A stretch of 47,025 bases of DNA from NCBI GenBank assembly GCA_030149245.1, contig JASBRX010000057.1, positions 1 to 47,025 of the forward strand, read 5' to 3'. Made by a program: the position numbers and the translations under genes. Shown here in pieces: positions 15,462 to 24,044 of the stretch (position 1 is its first letter; the number at the start of each line of letters is the position of its first letter). The notes under the pieces were generated by a model. That model saw only the letters and a program-made list of their open reading frames with translations. It did no database searches and was not told where the DNA came from. The DNA is from Sphingomonas bacterium (GTDB lineage: Bacteria; Pseudomonadota; Alphaproteobacteria; Sphingomonadales; Sphingomonadaceae).

Positions 15462-16463
15462 ATGAACGACCAGACTCCCAAACGCCTTGGCGGATCGCTG
15501 GTGGAGCGGGCGGCGGCGCATCAGGCGTTCGTCCAGCGCCAGGCTGCGCAGCAGGCGGCTTCGCCTCCTGTGGCGCCTCCGGTGGCCAAGCCGCGCCATG
15601 ACATTCCGGTGTTCGGCGCAGTTGAAGCGCCGCGTGCGCCGCTGGTCCGGCCCGAGCCGGTCGCGGTAGCGCAGCCCGTGCAGCAGGCCACTCAAGAGCC
15701 AAGCACGCGTCGGCGCGTGGCGATCGATCGCAAGAAGCTCGCCGAACATGGCATGCTCGTCCCCGGAGCGACCGTCACCGCGCTTGCCGAGGAATTCCGG
15801 CTGGTGAAGCGCCAGTTGCTGACCACTGCGCGGCAGATCCGCGCGAGTGGCGGCGAGGGGGCGGATGACCGGTCGCGGATGATCCTGGTCTGCTCGGCCA
15901 AGCCGAACGACGGCAAGACGTTCTGCGCGATCAACCTGGCGCTTTCGCTGGCGGCGGAGAAGGATGTCGAGATCCTGCTGGTCGATGCCGATTTTGCCAA
16001 GCCGGATGTGCTGGCGCGGCTGGGTGCGCCGGACGGACCCGGGCTGCTCGATGCGCTGTCGGGCGGGGTCAAGAATGTCGAGGACTGCATCATCGACACC
16101 GATGTGCCGCAGCTGTCGGTCCTGCCCGCCGGTACGCGCAGCGTTGCCGATACCGAATTGCTTGCCAGCGAACGGGCGCACGCGATCCTCGACGGACTGG
16201 CGGCGGCCAATCCGCGCCGCATCGTGATTTTCGATTCGCCCCCGATCTTGGCCGCATCGCCCGCAAGCGCGCTTGCCAGCCATGTCGGGCAGGTGATGCT
16301 GGTGGTCCGCGCCGACCGCACGCGCGAGAATGAACTGCGCGACGCCGTCGGCCTGCTCGACGGGTGCGACCATATCCAGTTGTTGCTCAACAGCGTTTCC
16401 CTTCAACCCAATGGTCGCCGGTTCGGGAGCTATGGCGCCTATTATGGGGAGCCCGACCGATGA
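15462..16463 (+). CDS. XrtA system tyrosine-kinase-like P-loop ATPase (CpsD/CapB family)
   Basis: This cytoplasmic partner of the chain-length protein is expected to autophosphorylate and regulate polymerisation (TIGR03018, pepcterm_TyrKin). The first ~90 residues are Ala/Pro/Gln-rich and probably disordered. The P-loop reads SAKPNDGKTF, followed by the Walker A' ILLVDADFAKP and the Walker B-like IVIFDSPP. The C-terminus carries only three tyrosines in GSYGAYYG, a short tail compared with the tyrosine clusters of enteric kinases. The P-loop has Asn-Asp where many family members have Gly-Glu, so activity should not be assumed. The stop overlaps the ATG of the next gene (ATGA). Confidence 0.9.
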   Translation: MNDQTPKRLGGSLVERAAAHQAFVQRQAAQQAASPPVAPPVAKPRHDIPVFGAVEAPRAPLVRPEPVAVAQPVQQATQEPSTRRRVAIDRKKLAEHGMLVPGATVTALAEEFRLVKRQLLTTARQIRASGGEGADDRSRMILVCSAKPNDGKTFCAINLALSLAAEKDVEILLVDADFAKPDVLARLGAPDGPGLLDALSGGVKNVEDCIIDTDVPQLSVLPAGTRSVADTELLASERAHAILDGLAAANPRRIVIFDSPPILAASPASALASHVGQVMLVVRADRTRENELRDAVGLLDGCDHIQLLLNSVSLQPNGRRFGSYGAYYGEPDR

Positions 16464-18055
16464 GGCTGTTCGCCGCGGCACTGGCCGCCACCACGCTGAT
16501 CGCCGCGCCTGCGCTGGCGAAGGACAAGAGCAAGTCGATCACCCCCTATGTCGATGCAGGCCAGGTGCTGGTCGCCGACCTTTCGGGCGGGGGCGAGGTG
16601 CTGACCTACTCCACCGTCGGCGCGGGGATCGATGCGTCGATCCAGACGCGCCGGGTCGAGGTGCAGCTTTCGTACAAGTATGAGCGCCGTTTCGACTGGC
16701 AGAATGACGTCGCCGACCAGGATACCCATAGCGGTCTGGCGCGCGCGGCAGTGAAGGTCGCGCCGGGCTTTACGGTCGAGGGCGGGGCGCTGGCGACCCG
16801 CGCGCGCAGCGACATTCGCGGCGACGCGCCGACCAATCTGGCCGGCAATGTCCGCAATGTGAGCCAGGTCTATTCGGTCTATGGCGGGCCGACGTTCCAC
16901 ACCGGCAACGGACTGGCGAGCGTCAGCGCGGCCTATCGTTTCGGCTATACCAAGGTCGAGGCGCCGACGATTTCGTCGATCGATCCGACGGCACCGCCGG
17001 TCGATGTGTTCGACAGCTCGACCAACCATCTGGCGCAGGTGCGCGCGGGGGTGAAGGCGGGAACGATCCTGCCCGTGGGGCTGAGCGTCGCGGGTGCGTG
17101 GCAGCGCGAGGAGATGAGCCAGCTCGACCAGAAGTTCGACGGCAAATATGGCCGCGTCGATGCGGTGCTGCCGATCAGTCGCGGCCTCGCGGTCGTGGGC
17201 GGCGTGGGCTACGAGAAGATCGAGATTACGCAGAAGGACGCGCTGCGCGACGGGACCGGTGCGATCGTGCGCGACGGGGCTGGGCGGTTCGTGACTGATC
17301 CGGCATCGCCGCCGCGCATCGCGTACGAAATTGAGGGCATCTTCTGGGACGCGGGCGTGCTCTACAAGCCCAATGCACGGCTGATGCTTGAGGCGCGGGC
17401 GGGCCGCCGCTACGACTCGATGAGCTACACCGGGTCGCTGCAGTGGCAGATTTCGCGGCGTTCGGGATTGCAGGTCGGCGTATATGATTCGGTGCAGAGC
17501 TTTGGCCGTCAGCTGGCGAGCGATCTTGCCGCGCTGCCGACCAGCTTCAACGTGCCGACCGATTCGTTCGGTGACCAGTTTGACGGCTGTATCTTCGGCG
17601 ACAGCGGCACAGCGGCGGGCGGGTGCCTGACCAATGCGCTAGGTTCGGTGGCGAGCGCCAACTATCGCGCGCGTGGCGTCACGGGCGTGCTGGCGATGAA
17701 TTCGGGCCGCACCACGCTGGGGCTGGGCGCGGGCTATGCCAACCGGCGCTATCTGGTCCCGGCGGGCAGTTCGGTGCTGGCGGGGAGCAGCGACGACACA
17801 TACTATGCTCAGCTGTTCGCGTCGCGCGCGCTGAACGGCCGGTCCGGGGTGAACGGCAATATGTTCGTCAACTATTATCAGAGCAGCATCGCAGGTGCGC
17901 CGGGCGTGTTCGGCGGTGGCGCGGCTGGATCTTACTATCATAATTTCGGGCCGCTGAGCGCCGTGGCGTCGGTCGGCATCTCCAGCTTCGAGGTCGATGG
18001 CGAGGGCAGCAACACCCAGGCGCAGGCGCAGCTTGGCCTTCGCTACGGTTTCTGA
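16460..18055 (+). CDS. XrtA-associated outer-membrane beta-barrel protein
   Basis: A predicted outer-membrane barrel of the group found in XrtA exopolysaccharide loci (TIGR03016-like). The ATG overlapping the kinase stop begins a signal peptide (MRLFAAALAATTLIAAPALA); a longer open frame begins inside the kinase gene and is not used. The 531-aa protein is dominated by alternating polar/hydrophobic strands with many Tyr, Gly and Arg (for example QVYSVYGGPTFHTGNGLASVSAAYRFGY written as strands about 130-160) and ends with the typical barrel terminus LGLRYGF. One pair of Cys (about 375-388, CIFGDSG and GGCLTN) may form a surface-loop disulfide. Likely a pore or anchor for polymer at the cell surface. 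Confidence 0.85.
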   Translation: MRLFAAALAATTLIAAPALAKDKSKSITPYVDAGQVLVADLSGGGEVLTYSTVGAGIDASIQTRRVEVQLSYKYERRFDWQNDVADQDTHSGLARAAVKVAPGFTVEGGALATRARSDIRGDAPTNLAGNVRNVSQVYSVYGGPTFHTGNGLASVSAAYRFGYTKVEAPTISSIDPTAPPVDVFDSSTNHLAQVRAGVKAGTILPVGLSVAGAWQREEMSQLDQKFDGKYGRVDAVLPISRGLAVVGGVGYEKIEITQKDALRDGTGAIVRDGAGRFVTDPASPPRIAYEIEGIFWDAGVLYKPNARLMLEARAGRRYDSMSYTGSLQWQISRRSGLQVGVYDSVQSFGRQLASDLAALPTSFNVPTDSFGDQFDGCIFGDSGTAAGGCLTNALGSVASANYRARGVTGVLAMNSGRTTLGLGAGYANRRYLVPAGSSVLAGSSDDTYYAQLFASRALNGRSGVNGNMFVNYYQSSIAGAPGVFGGGAAGSYYHNFGPLSAVASVGISSFEVDGEGSNTQAQAQLGLRYGF

Positions 18056-18080
18056 AGGTTTTTGGTCCAGGGATGGCAGG

Positions 18081-19187
18081 ATGTACGACGACCATTACGG
18101 ACTGAGCGGGCGACCGTTCCAGCTGACGCCGGATCCGGCGTTCTGGTTCGACACCGCCACGCATAAGAAGGCCATGGCCTATCTCGGCTATGGCCTGAGC
18201 CAGGGCGAGGGGTTCATCGTCATCACCGGCGCGCCCGGCGCGGGCAAGACGACGCTGGTCGGTCACCTGATGGAGACGATCGACCCCGAGCGGCTGCACG
18301 TCATCAAGATCGTCACGACCCAGGTCGAGGCCGAGGACCTGTTGCTGATGGTCGCAGCGGGGCTGAACATCGACGGGACGCATCTGGCCAAGGCGCAATT
18401 GCTCGCCGCGATCGAGAAGCAGCTGCACGCTGTGGCGCGACAGGGGCGGCGGACGCTGCTGATCGCCGATGAGGCGCAGGCGCTGCCGTTGGAGAGCCTG
18501 GAAGAGCTGCGCATGCTCTCCAACTTCCAGGCGGGCGGTTATCCGCTGCTGCAGATATTCCTGCTCGGCCAGCCCGAGTTTCGCGCACGCCTGTCCGATC
18601 CGCGGCTGGATCAGCTGCGCCAGCGGGTGATCGCAATGCATGCGCTCGACCCGATGGGTGCGGACGAGCTGGAGCCCTATCTGATCCACCGGCTGTCGTG
18701 CGTGGGGTGGCGGGGGAAGCCGCGCTTCACCAACGATGCGGTGGCGGCGATGTATCGCTGGTCAGGCGGCATTCCACGCAAGGTCAACTTGCTCGCGGGG
18801 CGCGTACTGCTGCTGGGTGCGATCGAGGAGATTACGAGCTTTACCGGCGCGGATGTCGAGGCGGTGATCGCGGATTTGGAAGGCGATCTGTCGGGGGCGA
18901 TGCCGCCCTCCGCGCCCGCGCGTCCGGCTCCGGTTCCGGCACCACCCGAGGTCGCACATACCGCGCGTGAGGCGCTGCGGCGCGAGGTTTCGGCTCCGGC
19001 TGCGCCTGCGGCAGCCCCTGCGCCTGCACCGGCACCGGTCGTTGATGCCGATCTGGCGGCGCGCTTCGCAAAGCTGGAAGCGCGGATCGAGGAGCAGGAT
19101 GCGGCACTGCGTCGCGTGCTGACGCTGATGGTCGATTTCATCGAGGTCGAGGATGCCCGGCCGACGCGGCGGGGAGCCGCTGCCTGA
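18081..19187 (+). CDS. XrtA/PEP-CTERM system-associated AAA ATPase (ExeA-like)
   Basis: TIGR03015 (pepcterm_ATPase): a general-secretion-pathway ExeA-type AAA protein of XrtA loci. From the ATG at 18081 the protein is 368 aa, starting MYDDHYGLSGRPFQLTPDP, the family's conserved N-terminus. Walker A is GAPGAGKTT (50-58), Walker B LLIADEAQ (126-133), and an arginine-rich sensor region includes FTNDAVAAMYRWSGGIPRKVN. The C-terminal third is Pro/Ala-rich and then a short coiled-coil (LAARFAKLEARIEEQDAAL). ExeA-type proteins usually cross the membrane or bind peptidoglycan; no clear membrane segment is seen here. The upstream open frame to 17997 overlaps the barrel gene and is a shadow. The gap to the deacetylase gene is 2 bases. 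Confidence 0.92.
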   Translation: MYDDHYGLSGRPFQLTPDPAFWFDTATHKKAMAYLGYGLSQGEGFIVITGAPGAGKTTLVGHLMETIDPERLHVIKIVTTQVEAEDLLLMVAAGLNIDGTHLAKAQLLAAIEKQLHAVARQGRRTLLIADEAQALPLESLEELRMLSNFQAGGYPLLQIFLLGQPEFRARLSDPRLDQLRQRVIAMHALDPMGADELEPYLIHRLSCVGWRGKPRFTNDAVAAMYRWSGGIPRKVNLLAGRVLLLGAIEEITSFTGADVEAVIADLEGDLSGAMPPSAPARPAPVPAPPEVAHTAREALRREVSAPAAPAAAPAPAPAPVVDADLAARFAKLEARIEEQDAALRRVLTLMVDFIEVEDARPTRRGAAA

Positions 19188-19189
19188 CG

Positions 19190-20059
19190 ATGGTCGCCAA
19201 CGCCCTTTCGGTCGATGTCGAGGACTGGTTCCAAGTCGGCGCGTTCGAGACCGTGATCGCGCGCGACGATTGGGCGGCGCTGGAGCATCGCGTCGAGGCG
19301 AATACCGACCGGGTGCTGGCGCTGTTTGGCGAGGGCGGGGTCAAGGCGACGTTCTTCACCCTGGGCTGGGTGGCGGAGCGCTATCCGGCGCTGCTGCGGC
19401 GGATCGCCGAAGCGGGGCATGAGGTGGCGAGCCATGGCTGGGACCATCAGCGCGTCTTCACCATGGGGCCGGAGCAGTTTCGCGCCGATATCGCCCGCGC
19501 GCGCGCGGTGCTGGAGGACGCGACCGGGCAGAAGGTGAGCGGGTATCGCGCGCCGAGCTTTTCGATCGATGTGCGTACCCCCTGGGCGCATCAGGTGCTG
19601 GCGGAGGAGGGTTATGCCTATTCGTCGAGCGTCGCGCCGATCGGGCATGACCATTATGGCTGGGCCGATGCGCCGCGCCGCGCCTATCGACCGGTGGCGG
19701 GGAGCGAACTGATCGAGCTGCCGGTGACCACCGCGCGCTTTCTGGGGCGCGAGGTGACGACCGGGGGCGGGTTTTTCCGTTTGCTGCCCGGCAGTGTGGT
19801 GCAGGGCGCGATCCGCGACTTGAATGCGCAGGGACAGCCGGCGGTGTTCTATTTCCATCCGTGGGAGGTCGATCCGGGCCAGCCGCGTGTTGCCAATGCG
19901 CCGTTCAAGTCGAAGCTGCGGCATTACAGCCGGTTGGGGGCGATGGCGGGCAAGCTGCGGACCCTGTTCGCGGCGCATCGCTGGGACCGCACCGACCGGG
20001 TAGCGGCGGCAGAGGCGGCGTTGCTCGACGCGGCTCCGGTTCTGGAGGTGGCGGCATGA
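19190..20059 (+). CDS. XrtA system polysaccharide deacetylase (NodB domain plus DUF3473)
   Basis: A carbohydrate esterase family 4 enzyme (TIGR03006, pepcterm_polyde) that removes acetyl groups from N-acetylated sugars in the exopolysaccharide or its lipid-linked precursors. Metal and catalytic motifs are visible: DVED (9-12), SHGWDH with His82 and His86, YRAPSFS (119-125), and the late FYFHPWEVDP containing the catalytic-site His. The C-terminal stretch after about residue 240 corresponds to DUF3473. No signal peptide is present, so cytoplasmic action is implied. The start is 2 bases after the previous stop, and the stop overlaps the next ATG. Length 289 aa is normal. Confidence 0.94.
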   Translation: MVANALSVDVEDWFQVGAFETVIARDDWAALEHRVEANTDRVLALFGEGGVKATFFTLGWVAERYPALLRRIAEAGHEVASHGWDHQRVFTMGPEQFRADIARARAVLEDATGQKVSGYRAPSFSIDVRTPWAHQVLAEEGYAYSSSVAPIGHDHYGWADAPRRAYRPVAGSELIELPVTTARFLGREVTTGGGFFRLLPGSVVQGAIRDLNAQGQPAVFYFHPWEVDPGQPRVANAPFKSKLRHYSRLGAMAGKLRTLFAAHRWDRTDRVAAAEAALLDAAPVLEVAA

Positions 20060-21129
20060 ATGCGCCGATGCTGGCCCGCCCGATGACGCTGCGCGTTGCC
20101 GATCTGACCGATACGATCGATCGTGCGCGGATCGGTGCCTATGTTCATGAGCATCGCGATGCGACGCCCTTTCACCTGCCCGCCTGGAGCGCGGCGGTGG
20201 CGAAGGGGTGCGGGCAGCGCAGCCACTATCTGGTCGCCGAGCGCGGCGAGCGTGGGATCGTCGGGGTGATGCCGCTGACCGAACTGCATTCGCCGCTGTT
20301 CGGGCGGGTGCTGGCGTCTGCCGGGTTCGGCGTGGGTGGCGGAATCCTGGCGGACAAGCCGGTGGTGGCCGAGGCGCTGGCCGAGGCCTGCTGGGCGCTC
20401 GCCGAGCGGCTGAGCTGTCCGAGTGTCGAGGTGCGCGGCGGGCCGCGCCCGGGGCCGAAATGGACGGTGGACGACAGCCATTATCTCGGCTTCGCCCGTC
20501 CGCTCGCCGAGGACGACGATGCCGAACTGCTCGCCATACCGCGCAAGCAGCGCGCCGAGGTGCGCAAGGCGCTGGACACCGACCTGACAGTCTCGGTCGG
20601 GCGCGATCCCGCGGACGTCGCGGCGCATTACGCCGTTTATGCGGAATCGGTGCGCAATCTGGGTACGCCGGTGTTTCCGCGTGCACTGTTCACGGAAGTG
20701 TTGCAGGAATTTGGTAGCGCAGCCGATGTGCTGGTTGTGCGGCGTGAGGATAGGCCGGTGTCCGCTGTGTTGAGTCTCTATTGGCGGCGGACGGTGTTTC
20801 CCTATTGGGGGGGCGGCACGGCGGAGGCGCGCCGGTTGCGCGCCAATGACCGCATGTATTTCGAACTGATGCGCCATGCGCGGACCCGCGGCTGCACGCG
20901 ATTCGATTTCGGCCGGTCGAAGGTCGGCACGGGGGCGGCGGCGTTCAAGAAAAATTGGGGCTTCGAGGCCCAGCCGCTGACCTATTACGACCGTGTCGCC
21001 GAGGGCGCTGCAATCCGTGACGCCAATCCGCTGAACCCCAAATACCGGTTGCAGGTGGCGGTGTGGAGCAAGCTGCCCCTCGCTATCGCCAATCGTGTCG
21101 GGCCGTTTATCGCGCGGGGGCTCGGCTGA
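20056..21129 (+). CDS. FemAB-like GNAT-fold transferase, XrtA system-associated
   Basis: TIGR03019 (pepcterm_femAB). FemAB-type proteins transfer aminoacyl or acyl groups, in Gram-positive bacteria to peptidoglycan precursors; in XrtA loci the acceptor is unknown. The start ATG overlaps the deacetylase stop. The 357-aa protein shows a FemAB layout: TPFHLPAWSAAVAKGCG near the N-terminus, RKQRAEVRKALDTD in the middle, and the second GNAT lobe with LSLYWRRTVFPYWGGGT, ANDRMYFELMRHARTRGCTRFDFGRSK and AAFKKNWGFEAQPLTYYD. A link to the ligase/ACP/decarboxylase genes, as the enzyme that uses their product, is plausible but unproven. Confidence 0.92.
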   Translation: MNAPMLARPMTLRVADLTDTIDRARIGAYVHEHRDATPFHLPAWSAAVAKGCGQRSHYLVAERGERGIVGVMPLTELHSPLFGRVLASAGFGVGGGILADKPVVAEALAEACWALAERLSCPSVEVRGGPRPGPKWTVDDSHYLGFARPLAEDDDAELLAIPRKQRAEVRKALDTDLTVSVGRDPADVAAHYAVYAESVRNLGTPVFPRALFTEVLQEFGSAADVLVVRREDRPVSAVLSLYWRRTVFPYWGGGTAEARRLRANDRMYFELMRHARTRGCTRFDFGRSKVGTGAAAFKKNWGFEAQPLTYYDRVAEGAAIRDANPLNPKYRLQVAVWSKLPLAIANRVGPFIARGLG

Positions 21130-22349
21130 TGGGCGATATCCTGTTCCTGGCGCATCGCGTGCCGTTTCCACCCGACCGTGGCGACAAGATCCGCGCGTTC
21201 AACATCATCCGCTATCTGAGCGAGCGCAAGCGCGTGCATCTGGTGGCGTTTGCCGACGATCCCGCCGACCTCAAGCGCAAGTCGGGCCTCGCCAAGCTGA
21301 CCGGGAACCGCCAGATCGTGTGGCGGAGCAAGCCGCAGGCGCTGGCGGGCGTGCAATCGCTGTTGTCGCATCGTCCGGTGTCGCTGACCGCATTCGACAA
21401 TGCCGAGGTGCATCGCGCGGTCGAAGCGATACTGGCGCGGCATGCGATCGACACGATCTATGTCTTTTCGAGCCAGATGGCCCAGTACGTGCCGCTGCGC
21501 CCGCGTCAGCGCGTGGTGATGGACTTTGTCGACATGGATTCGGCCAAGTTCGCGAGCTACGGCGAGACCAGCCGGGGCTTTACCGGGTGGATGATGCGGC
21601 GCGAGGCGCGGCTGCTGGCGGCGCATGAGAAGGCAATTGCTGCGCGGGCTGATGCCAGCCTGTTCGTCAGCGAAGAGGAAGCGCAACTGTTCCGCGCGCG
21701 CACCGGGGCCGAGCGGGTCCATGCGGTGTGCAATGGCATCGACACCAGTATTTTCGATCCGGGCGCCCAGTTCAAGCGCATCGACACGATGGGCGCGCTG
21801 ATCGTGTTCACCGGCCAGATGGACTATCGCCCGAATATCGAGGGCGTGACGTGGTTCGTTGAGACGATCCTGCCGCATATCCGGTTGCGCCACCCCAATG
21901 CGCGCTTTGCCATTGTCGGGCGCAAGCCGACCGACGCGGTCAAGGCGCTGGCCAAGCATCCGGGCGTCACTGTGACCGGCGAGGTCGCGGATGTCCGCCC
22001 GTGGCTGCAGGCGGCATCGGTCGTCGTCGCGCCGCTCAAGCTGGCGCGCGGGGTGCAGAACAAGGTGCTGGAGGCAATGGCGATGGCGCGGCCGGTCGTG
22101 GCCTCTGCCGCGGCTGCGACCGGCATCGACCATGGCGGCACGATCGAGGTCGGCGAGACCGTGGGCGAGATTGCCGACGCCGTGAACCGCATCCTTGCCG
22201 ATCCGAAAACCGGCGCCGAGTTCGGTGCGCTCGCCCGTCAGCGGGTGATCGATCACTATAGCTGGGACGCGCGCCTGTCGGTTCTGGACGACATTGTCGG
22301 GCTGCGTGGGCGCAACGACCGGCGGCTGGACCGTCCGGCGGCGGCTTGA
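21129..22349 (+). CDS. Glycosyltransferase, XrtA/EpsH1 system-associated (GT4-like)
   Basis: TIGR03087 (stp1), a GT-B fold sugar transferase. The ATG at 21129 shares one base with the preceding stop (TGATG); the open frame further upstream overlaps the FemAB gene. N-terminal lobe: ILFLAHRVPFPPDRGDKIRAFN, then an Arg/Ala-rich acceptor face. C-terminal lobe: IVFTGQMDYRPNIEGV, RLRHPNARFAIVGRKP, VTGEVADVRPWLQAASVVVAPLK and the nucleotide-sugar-binding ARGVQNKVLEAMAMARPVVAS. Length 406 aa. It probably adds one sugar of the repeat unit on the inner membrane. The stop overlaps the exosortase TTG start. Confidence 0.93.
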   Translation: MGDILFLAHRVPFPPDRGDKIRAFNIIRYLSERKRVHLVAFADDPADLKRKSGLAKLTGNRQIVWRSKPQALAGVQSLLSHRPVSLTAFDNAEVHRAVEAILARHAIDTIYVFSSQMAQYVPLRPRQRVVMDFVDMDSAKFASYGETSRGFTGWMMRREARLLAAHEKAIAARADASLFVSEEEAQLFRARTGAERVHAVCNGIDTSIFDPGAQFKRIDTMGALIVFTGQMDYRPNIEGVTWFVETILPHIRLRHPNARFAIVGRKPTDAVKALAKHPGVTVTGEVADVRPWLQAASVVVAPLKLARGVQNKVLEAMAMARPVVASAAAATGIDHGGTIEVGETVGEIADAVNRILADPKTGAEFGALARQRVIDHYSWDARLSVLDDIVGLRGRNDRRLDRPAAA

Positions 22350-23881
22350 ACGTGGCGAGCGCGGCGATGCCCGTGGCGGCGACGCCCCTGTTCGATGCGC
22401 GCTGGCAGCGGCATGCGGCGATGCTGGCGGGCGTATGGGCCGTGCTGTTGCTGCTGTTCCGCGGCGATGTCGGCGATCTGGCCGCGATTTATTGGACCAA
22501 TACGACGTTCGGCCATTGCCTGTTCGTCGCGCCGGTCGTTGGCTGGCTGGTGTGGCAGCGGCGGGTCGATCTAGCGCAGGTGCCGCCGGTTGCGTGGTGG
22601 CCGGGGCTGGTCGTGGTCGCGGGCGGCGCTGGGGCGTGGCTGCTCGGCGATGCGGCGGGCGTGGCGCTGTTTCGGCATCTTGGCCTTGTGGTCATGCTGC
22701 AGGGCGCGGTGGTCGCTATGCTTGGGCCCAATGTGGTACGGGCGCTGGCGTTTCCGCTGGCCTATATGATCTTCCTCGTGCCGTTCGGTGAGGGGCTGGA
22801 AAAGCCGCTGCAGGATCTGACGGTCGCGATCCTGGTGCCGCTGCTCGACCTGTTCGGGGTGCCGGCGCATGTCGATGGCGTGCTGATCACCACGCCGAAC
22901 GGCTATTTCGAGGTGGCCGAGGCGTGTTCGGGTGCGAAGTTCGTGATTGCGATGATCGCCTACGGCGCGCTGGTGGCGAACGTCTGCTACACCAGCTGGG
23001 CGCGGCGGGTGGCGTTCATGGCCGTCGCGCTGATCGTGCCGATGCTGGCCAATGGTGTGCGCGCGTTCGGGACGGTCTACGCTGCCTACCTCACGTCGGT
23101 CGAGGCGGCGACGGGGTTCGACCATATCCTCTATGGCTGGGTATTCTTTGGCGTGGTGATGGCGGGCGTGCTGGCGATCGGGTGGAAATGGTTCGACCGC
23201 GATCCGGATGCGCCGTGGTTCGATCCGGCCAAGCTGCAGGCGCGCTGGCCGGGGACGGCGCAGATGCCGGCGGTGGTGGCGCTGGTGTCGCTGACGGTGG
23301 TGAGCCTGTTCATGGCGTGGGCGGGGGTGATCGCCGCGCGCGCCGATACGCTGCCAGCGAAGGTCGTTGCGCCGCAGGTGCCGGGGTGGACGCAGGTTCC
23401 GTTAAGCACCCGCGCGGTGTGGAAGCCCAACTTCCCCGGCGCGGACCATTTCGTGATGACGCGCTATTCCGACGGGATGGGCGCGCAGGTCGATATGGTG
23501 CTGGCGGTCTATGCCAGCCAGCGTGAGGGCAAGGAGCTGGTCGGATTCGGCCAGGGCGCGATCCGGGAGAATGACAGCTGGGTGCGGATCGAGGATCTGC
23601 CCGACCTGGAAGACGGGGCTGCGCTGCGGATGACCGCTCCCGGCCCGGTCGAGCGTGAGGTCGTGACCTGGTATCGCGTCGGCGATGCGGTGACCGGCAG
23701 CCCGTCGCGGGTGAAGGCGGAAACGCTCAAGGCCAAGCTGCTCGGCGGGCGGCAGCGCGCGGTGGCAGTGATGGTGTCGGCGGAGAAGACCGACCTGCCG
23801 ACGCGCGCGGCGATCAAGCGGTTTCTGGGGGCGATGACGCCGGTGGATGTGCTGGCGGATCGGGCGGCGGGGGCGAAATAG
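22346..23881 (+). CDS. xrtA: Exosortase A fused to EpsI domain
   Basis: Exosortase A recognises PEP-CTERM sorting signals and cleaves or transfers the proteins during export (TIGR03109). The N-terminal membrane domain has about eight hydrophobic segments up to residue ~325. Catalytic residues fit the family: Cys194 in EACSGAKFV, Arg239 in LANGVRAFGT and His260 in GFDHILYGW. The C-terminal ~180 residues (from LPAKVVAPQVPGWTQV to AAIKRFLGAM) are an EpsI-type periplasmic domain (DUF3485/TIGR02914), a known fusion in this group. The start is TTG in a TTGA overlap with the glycosyltransferase stop; in-frame GTG (22352) and ATG (22367) are alternatives. A family A palindromic repeat follows the gene. 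Confidence 0.95.
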   Translation: MNVASAAMPVAATPLFDARWQRHAAMLAGVWAVLLLLFRGDVGDLAAIYWTNTTFGHCLFVAPVVGWLVWQRRVDLAQVPPVAWWPGLVVVAGGAGAWLLGDAAGVALFRHLGLVVMLQGAVVAMLGPNVVRALAFPLAYMIFLVPFGEGLEKPLQDLTVAILVPLLDLFGVPAHVDGVLITTPNGYFEVAEACSGAKFVIAMIAYGALVANVCYTSWARRVAFMAVALIVPMLANGVRAFGTVYAAYLTSVEAATGFDHILYGWVFFGVVMAGVLAIGWKWFDRDPDAPWFDPAKLQARWPGTAQMPAVVALVSLTVVSLFMAWAGVIAARADTLPAKVVAPQVPGWTQVPLSTRAVWKPNFPGADHFVMTRYSDGMGAQVDMVLAVYASQREGKELVGFGQGAIRENDSWVRIEDLPDLEDGAALRMTAPGPVEREVVTWYRVGDAVTGSPSRVKAETLKAKLLGGRQRAVAVMVSAEKTDLPTRAAIKRFLGAMTPVDVLADRAAGAK

Positions 23882-23912
23882 AGGCGGTTCGTCTGGCTGG
23901 ACTTGCAACCGG

Positions 23913-24021
23913 CCGTCACCCCCGCGAAAGCGGGGGCCCATCTCCCGGACGTGCCACCAGCACAACCGTGGTGGTTTGGGAGAGTGCCGGAGATGGGCCC
24001 CCGCTTTCGCGGGGGTGACGG
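23913..24021. repeat. Palindromic repeat, family A, copy 2
   Basis: The arms ccgtcacccccgcgaaagcg and cgctttcgcgggggtgacgg are perfect complements; a further internal dyad (gggcccatctcc / ggagatgggccc) extends pairing. It is closely related to the repeat at 609-687. It separates exosortase A from the amidotransferase gene, so these may not be strictly co-transcribed. Confidence 0.88.
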
Positions 24022-24044
24022 CTAGGGTGGGACGCTGATCGTCG

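Noticed and set aside
15900..15935. Altered P-loop of the tyrosine-kinase-like protein as evidence of inactivity
   Set aside because: PND-GKT keeps the Lys and Thr. Similar variants are expected in the XrtA family, so inactivation cannot be concluded.
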